Shown one piece after another: positions 59,990 through 64,000 of a stretch of DNA of 64,000 nt (position 1 is the stretch's first letter; each line of letters opens with the position of its first letter). The notes under the pieces were generated by a model that was not told the DNA's origin, did not search any database, and saw only the letters and a program-made list of their open reading frames with translations. The position numbers and the translations under genes were made by a program. Source of the DNA: Sternotherus odoratus (lineage: Eukaryota > Chordata > Testudines > Kinosternidae); assembly GCA_032164245.1 (NCBI GenBank), contig JAVMKO010000005.1, positions 58,389,442 to 58,453,441 of the forward strand, given 5' to 3'.

Positions 59990-61505
59990 GCATTTAATTT
60001 CAAAAGGGGAACTACACAAAATGAGGAGATTAGTTAAACAGAAGTTAAAAGGTACAGCGCCAAAAGTAAAATCCCTGCAAGCTGCATGGAGACTTTTAAA
60101 AGACGCCATAGTAGAGGCTCAACTTAAATGTATACCCCAAATTAAAAAACATAGCAAGAGAACCAAACAAGTATCGCAAAAAAGTAAAAGAAGCAGTGAG
60201 AGGCAAAAAGGCCTCCTTTAAAAAGTGGAAATCAAATCCTAGTGAGGAAAATAGAAAGGGGCATAAACTCTGGCAAGTGAAGTGTACAAATATAATTATG
60301 AAGGCCAAAAAAGATTTTGAAAAACAGGTAGCCAAAGACTCAAAAAGTAATAGCGAATTATTTTTTTTAAGTACATCAGAAGTAGGAAGCCTGCTAAACA
60401 ACCAGTGGAGTCACTGGATGATCAAGATGCTAAAGGAGCATTCAAAGACAACAAGGCCATTGCGAAGAAACTAAATGAATTCTTTGCATCAGTTTTCATG
60501 GCTGAGGATGTGAGGGAGATTCCCAAACCTGAACCATTCTCTTTAGACGACAAATATGATGGGCTGTCCCAGATTGAGGTGTCATTAGAAGAGTATTTGG
60601 AACTAATTGATAAACTAAAAAGTAATAAGTCACCAGGACCAGATGGTATTCACCCTAGGGTTCTGAAGAAACTCAAATGTGAAATTGCAGAACTACTAAC
60701 TGGTATGTAACCTCTCATTTAAATCAGCTTCTGTATCAAATGACTGAAGAATAGCTAATGTGATGCCAATTTTTAAAAAGTGCCCCAGAGGTGATGCCAG
60801 CAATTACAGGCTGGTAAGCTTGACTTCAGTACGGGGCAAACTGGTTGAAACTAAGGGCTGGTCTCCACTACGGGGGGGGAGGGGGAGGATCGACTGCAGA
60901 TACGCAACTTCAGTTACGTGAATCACGTAGCTGAAGTTTGCGTATCTGCAGCCGACTTACCGTCTGTCCTCATGGTGGCGGCGGTCGGCGGCGCGCTCCC
61001 CCCGTCGACTCCAGCTTGCACCTCCTGGCAAGCTGGAGTTCCGGAGTCGACGGGGGCGCCGCGAGCAATCGATTTCTCACGTCTTCATAAGATGCGAGAA
61101 ATCAATCGCCAGAAGATTGATGGCTACCCGCCGATTCGGCGGGTAGTGAAGACATACCCTTTAGAATAAAATTGTCAGATACCTAGAGGAACATAATTTT
61201 CTGGAGAATAGTCAACATGGTTTTTGTAAAGGGAAATCATGCCTCACCAATCTACTATAATTCTTTGACGGGGTCAACAAAAGTGGACAAGGGGGATCCA
61301 GTGGCCATTGTATATTTCGATTTTCAGAATGCCTTTGACAAGGTCCCTCACCAAAGGCTATTGAGCAACATAAGCAGTCATAGGATAAGAGAGAAGGTCC
61401 TGTCATGGATTGGTAACTGGTTAAAAGTTAGGAAACAAAGGGTAGGAATAAATGATCAGTTTTCAGAATGTAGTGAGGTAAATAGTGGGGTCCCCCAGGG
61501 TCTGT
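59990..61505 (+). pseudogene. CR1 LINE ORF2, central part, broken and interrupted
   Basis: Covers the CR1 region between endonuclease and mid reverse transcriptase. The first block (60010-60220) gives LQAAWRLLKDAIVEAQLKC and KKHSKRTK. Frame changes follow. The finger block at about 60630-60690 gives NKSPGPDGIHPRVLKKL. After the nested MITE (60855-61160) comes FDFQNAFDKVPHQRLL and SWIGNWLK. It stops at SGVPQGL (61500), just before the catalytic aspartate block. There are frameshifts near 60220, 60370 and 60710 and again around 61200-61260. The 3' part of the element is missing and is replaced by a hAT-like fragment. Not functional. Confidence 0.88.
60855..61160. mobile_element. PIF/Harbinger-type MITE with four hairpins, nested in CR1
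   Basis: The left end GGGCTGGTCTCCACTA opposes the right end TAGTGAAGACATACCC. Flanks are TAA and TTA, consistent with a Harbinger TTA target with one change. Four successive hairpins are 60894-60951 (CTGCAGATACGCA arms), about 60997-61056 (CGTCGACTCC/GGAGTCGACG), 61065-61109 (ATCGATTTCTC/GAGAAATCAAT) and 61124-61146 (CTACCCGCCG/CGGCGGGTAG). It splits the CR1 where GGTTGAAAC continues as AGAATAAAATTGTCAG. Second copy at 26425. Confidence 0.85.
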
Positions 61506-61758
61506 AATTACCAATTCTGATCAAGTATACTATTTTATCATTTTTACAGTGCAAATATTTGTAATAATATAAACTGAGCACCGTACACTTTGTGTTGTGT
61601 AATTGAAAGCAGTATATTTGAAAATGTAGAAAAACATTCAAAAATATTTAATAAATTTCAGTTGGTATTCTATTTAACTGTGTGATTAAAACTGCGATTA
61701 TTCATGCTTATTTTTTTAGTTAATCGCATGAGTTGACTGTGATTAAGCGACAGTCCTA
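61506..61758. mobile_element. hAT-like element right end
   Basis: AT-rich text (CAGTGCAAATATTTGTAATAAT, CACCGTACACTTTGTGTTGTG) ends with TTAATCGCATGAGTTGACTGTGATTAAGCGACAGTCCTAC. This terminus is complementary to the TAGGGCTGTC type of hAT end. Its left part is lost at the CR1 junction. Confidence 0.55.
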
Positions 61759-62984
61759 CTTATAACATGGGACACAGATATTATGACATTAATGCATGCA
61801 GCAATTTACAAACATTTTATAACATCTGAACACTAAACGTGTTGAGAATTCTAATAATACTAACACACAGGTGAGTCAGATGGGTTCCAGCTATGTATTT
61901 GTCAGTGTGCATTTGAGATATGGGGACCTTGGTGTGAGCTACCTGGTCTGCCAGCATCATGGTGTCAAAACTATCAAAATGATTTTTTGAAACCACATCT
62001 GCGGATAGGATTTAAAGTAGTCCAAAGTAGTTCTGCATGTAATATTTCAGGGTAATAACTGTGGTGTTAGAAAACTAGTTGGCGGGGAGAGCAGAGTTGC
62101 CATAAGAATCCATGCAGCGATTCTTTGCCTGAGCTCAAGCCTACAGAACATTTTGTTTACTAGTTCATAAATCAGCGAGTTACTGTAAATGCAGCCTCTG
62201 GAGTATCATTTACCAGGGGGTAGCATGGGAAAGAGGTAGCATGGGATGAAATGTAATTATGATCCAGAGATGGCAAGAAGAGGGAAGCTCTGGTCAGAGT
62301 ACAGATATGACAAAGATGTTGGCCAGATGTGACAGTAGCTGTGATATTAACAGGGCTTCTGACTCTAAGGGCAAAGTCCCATGTACTCTTTAGTATGGCT
62401 CCTTGGTGCTGCATATAGGAGATCCGATGTCAGCGCTAGGTAAATTCATAGATAGACTTATCCTAAATTAAATCTGAAAGTGAGTAGTACACCCAGTGCT
62501 CTTTCCCATCTGTTATTTATTTTCATATCAAATCACATTAGTTTTATAGTACTCGTAGACCTTAATTTCTCACTGTGTCACTTTATACACCCAATGTAAC
62601 GCTATATATATTGTAGGCGTTTAACTGAGCTATGTGGGGAAAAGATGGAGTCTTCACCACTGGTTAGGGGACACCCTTGGCTTTGGGCGCCTCAAAAGGC
62701 TACTTGGGCTTGTAAAATAAGCATAAAAGTTAGATGTTAAGATAAGAAAAGAAGCAATGTAAACATTTTGTCTCTTATTGTCACTTGTATTTCAGAGTTA
62801 ATGTTCCTTGTAACAAGTGGGGGCACTAGTTTGTCCCGCTTTGTTATTGCTAAGCTGTTTGCAGACAGAATACACTGAGAAGGTTTTTCAGCACAGCTAT
62901 AAGCACTAGAAAAGTAGTTATTAAAAAAATTAAATTTAGGCAGTGGAGCACAGTCCTGTGGCAAATCTCAAGGCAGGGGAGTCA
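61759..62984. other. Intergenic stretch with no recognised feature
   Basis: Unique-looking DNA. No exon recognised. Confidence 0.4.
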
Positions 62985-63570
62985 CTTAGTCATTCATGGA
63001 TAAGGCTCTGTGTTTGTCAAGATTCTGTGACTTTCTCTGACTTCTGTGCAGTCCTGTGTGGCTGGCACAGGAGCTGCCTGAGCAGCTTGGGCAGCCCCTG
63101 GGTCAGTCGCACTGGCTACTGGGGAGAGAGGGGAGCTCCCCTCTTCCTCAGCTCCCCTAGCTCTGCATGCTGCCTCTGCCGGCAGCCAGGCACCACCCCC
63201 GCAGTTCCCATTGGCTGCGGTTCCCAGCCAATGGGAGCTGAAGAACCAGGGCTTGGGGTGGGGTGGAAGCAACATGTGCAGCTAGGGAGCTGGGGCCACA
63301 GCTTCCAAGGAGCTGGTAAGGAGCAAAGCCCAGCCCCACCCCCCTCCGAAGCACCTGCACTTCCCCTGCTCCCTGGGCAGCGACTCCCCACCCAGCACCT
63401 GTGACCCCTCCCTAGAATCCCTGGCACACTCACCAGACCGCGACTCGCCTGACCTTTTCCCCTCCCAGTTTTAGTTGGGCATTTTTAGTAAGTCATGGAC
63501 AGGTCATGGGCCTGTGAATTTTTCCATTATTTTTTTAGCCATGGGTATTTTTAGTAAGCTAGTCTTATTC
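62985..63570. mobile_element. DNA-transposon MITE relic with GC-rich core
   Basis: The right part TAAGTCATGGACAGGTCATGGGCCTGTGAATTTTT, then GCCATGGGTATTTTTAGTAAG, and the left part GATTCTGTGACTTTCTCTGAC resemble the AT-rich arms of a common turtle MITE. The core is GC-rich and contains an inverted CCAAT pair (CCATTGG 63208-63214, GCCAATGG 63227-63234). No clear target duplication. Confidence 0.45.
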
Positions 63571-64000
63571 ATGGGGCCTATCTAGAGGCAAGGGCACCAC
63601 AAATATGCAAGAGATCACCTGCAATAAACTCATCTTTGTCACTGCTCATCTGAAGGAAATGATTTAACATCTGGCTCTGGACTTGGGTAAGACACAATAG
63701 CACAGAGAGAATCAGTGTTATCAGAATAACAATGATTCAAATATACTGGCAAATATCTGAAGTTTGATACTAAAACACCAGGGTTCTCAAAACAGAGCCT
63801 ACTAGATTTTCTACAATATACAGAAATCATATAGGAATAGAATGCACAGGTAGAACTAATACGTAGTGTACTGATGCTTAGGTGATTGCCGTCACACACC
63901 TTTTATAATGAATAGCATTGATGGAGGTAGTCATTTTTAATTATGGTAAAACACCACTATTGGCCCCAGAGTCGCAGCTAAATGGTTTGCTGTTTACCTG
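63571..64000. other. Terminal stretch with no recognised feature
   Basis: AT-rich unique-looking DNA to the window edge. Confidence 0.4.

Overview
This is vertebrate nuclear DNA, most likely from a turtle (at least a non-avian sauropsid). The grounds are the mix of repeats: CR1 LINEs ending in TTCTTATG octamers, Penelope-like retroelements and their foldback derivatives, many hAT and Harbinger non-autonomous elements, and Gypsy-like and retroviral-like solo LTRs. Species and family assignments come from recognition by eye, because no search was possible. The window is gene-poor. The only protein-coding host sequence I can support is the first coding exon of ZCCHC24 (1717-1956, minus strand, 80 codons ending on a clean splice donor). 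It lies in a CpG-island promoter (about 1540-2880), and the rest of the gene lies beyond the left edge. A second CpG island (about 58790-59660) has a good candidate non-coding first exon on the plus strand (about 59090-59225). It probably opens a neighbouring gene whose body lies beyond the right edge.

Layout: 1-2.9 kb, 5' end of ZCCHC24. 3.3-6.4 kb, a truncated foldback repeat, a decayed Penelope-like GIY-YIG endonuclease segment and DNA-transposon relics. 6.4-12.9 kb, no gene or clear repeat seen. 12.9-14.1 kb, an almost perfect foldback element and a CR1 relic. 18.2-22.6 kb, DNA transposons, including a 431-bp giant palindrome, and a CR1 relic. 24.5-26.7 kb, a 1.2-kb hAT element filled with three tandem arrays, plus a Harbinger MITE. 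29.3-34.7 kb, an LTR-like relic, CR1 relics with a nested hAT, and a second foldback element with a 16-bp target duplication. 36.5-47.9 kb, hAT, Tc1/mariner-like and Harbinger elements, MIR-like SINEs, and a young-looking CR1 with a long open reverse-transcriptase C-terminal frame (42388-43471). 48.1-56.5 kb, three solo LTRs. 56.9-61.8 kb, CR1 relics, the second CpG island and a CR1 carrying a nested hairpin-rich Harbinger MITE. 63.0-63.6 kb, a further MITE relic.

The most interesting signal is a pair of related foldback repeat families. Family A: 3282-3369, 12941-13150, 34468-34722. Family B: 19013-19199, 26222-26362. They carry decayed hammerhead-ribozyme-like cores, and family A copies have long target duplications. 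They lie in the same window as a Penelope-like GIY-YIG remnant, which suggests they are non-autonomous Penelope-like elements. A second theme is that otherwise unrelated elements (hAT, mariner-like, foldback, solo LTR) carry GC-rich minisatellites inside them. These arrays produce all the long but spurious open frames.
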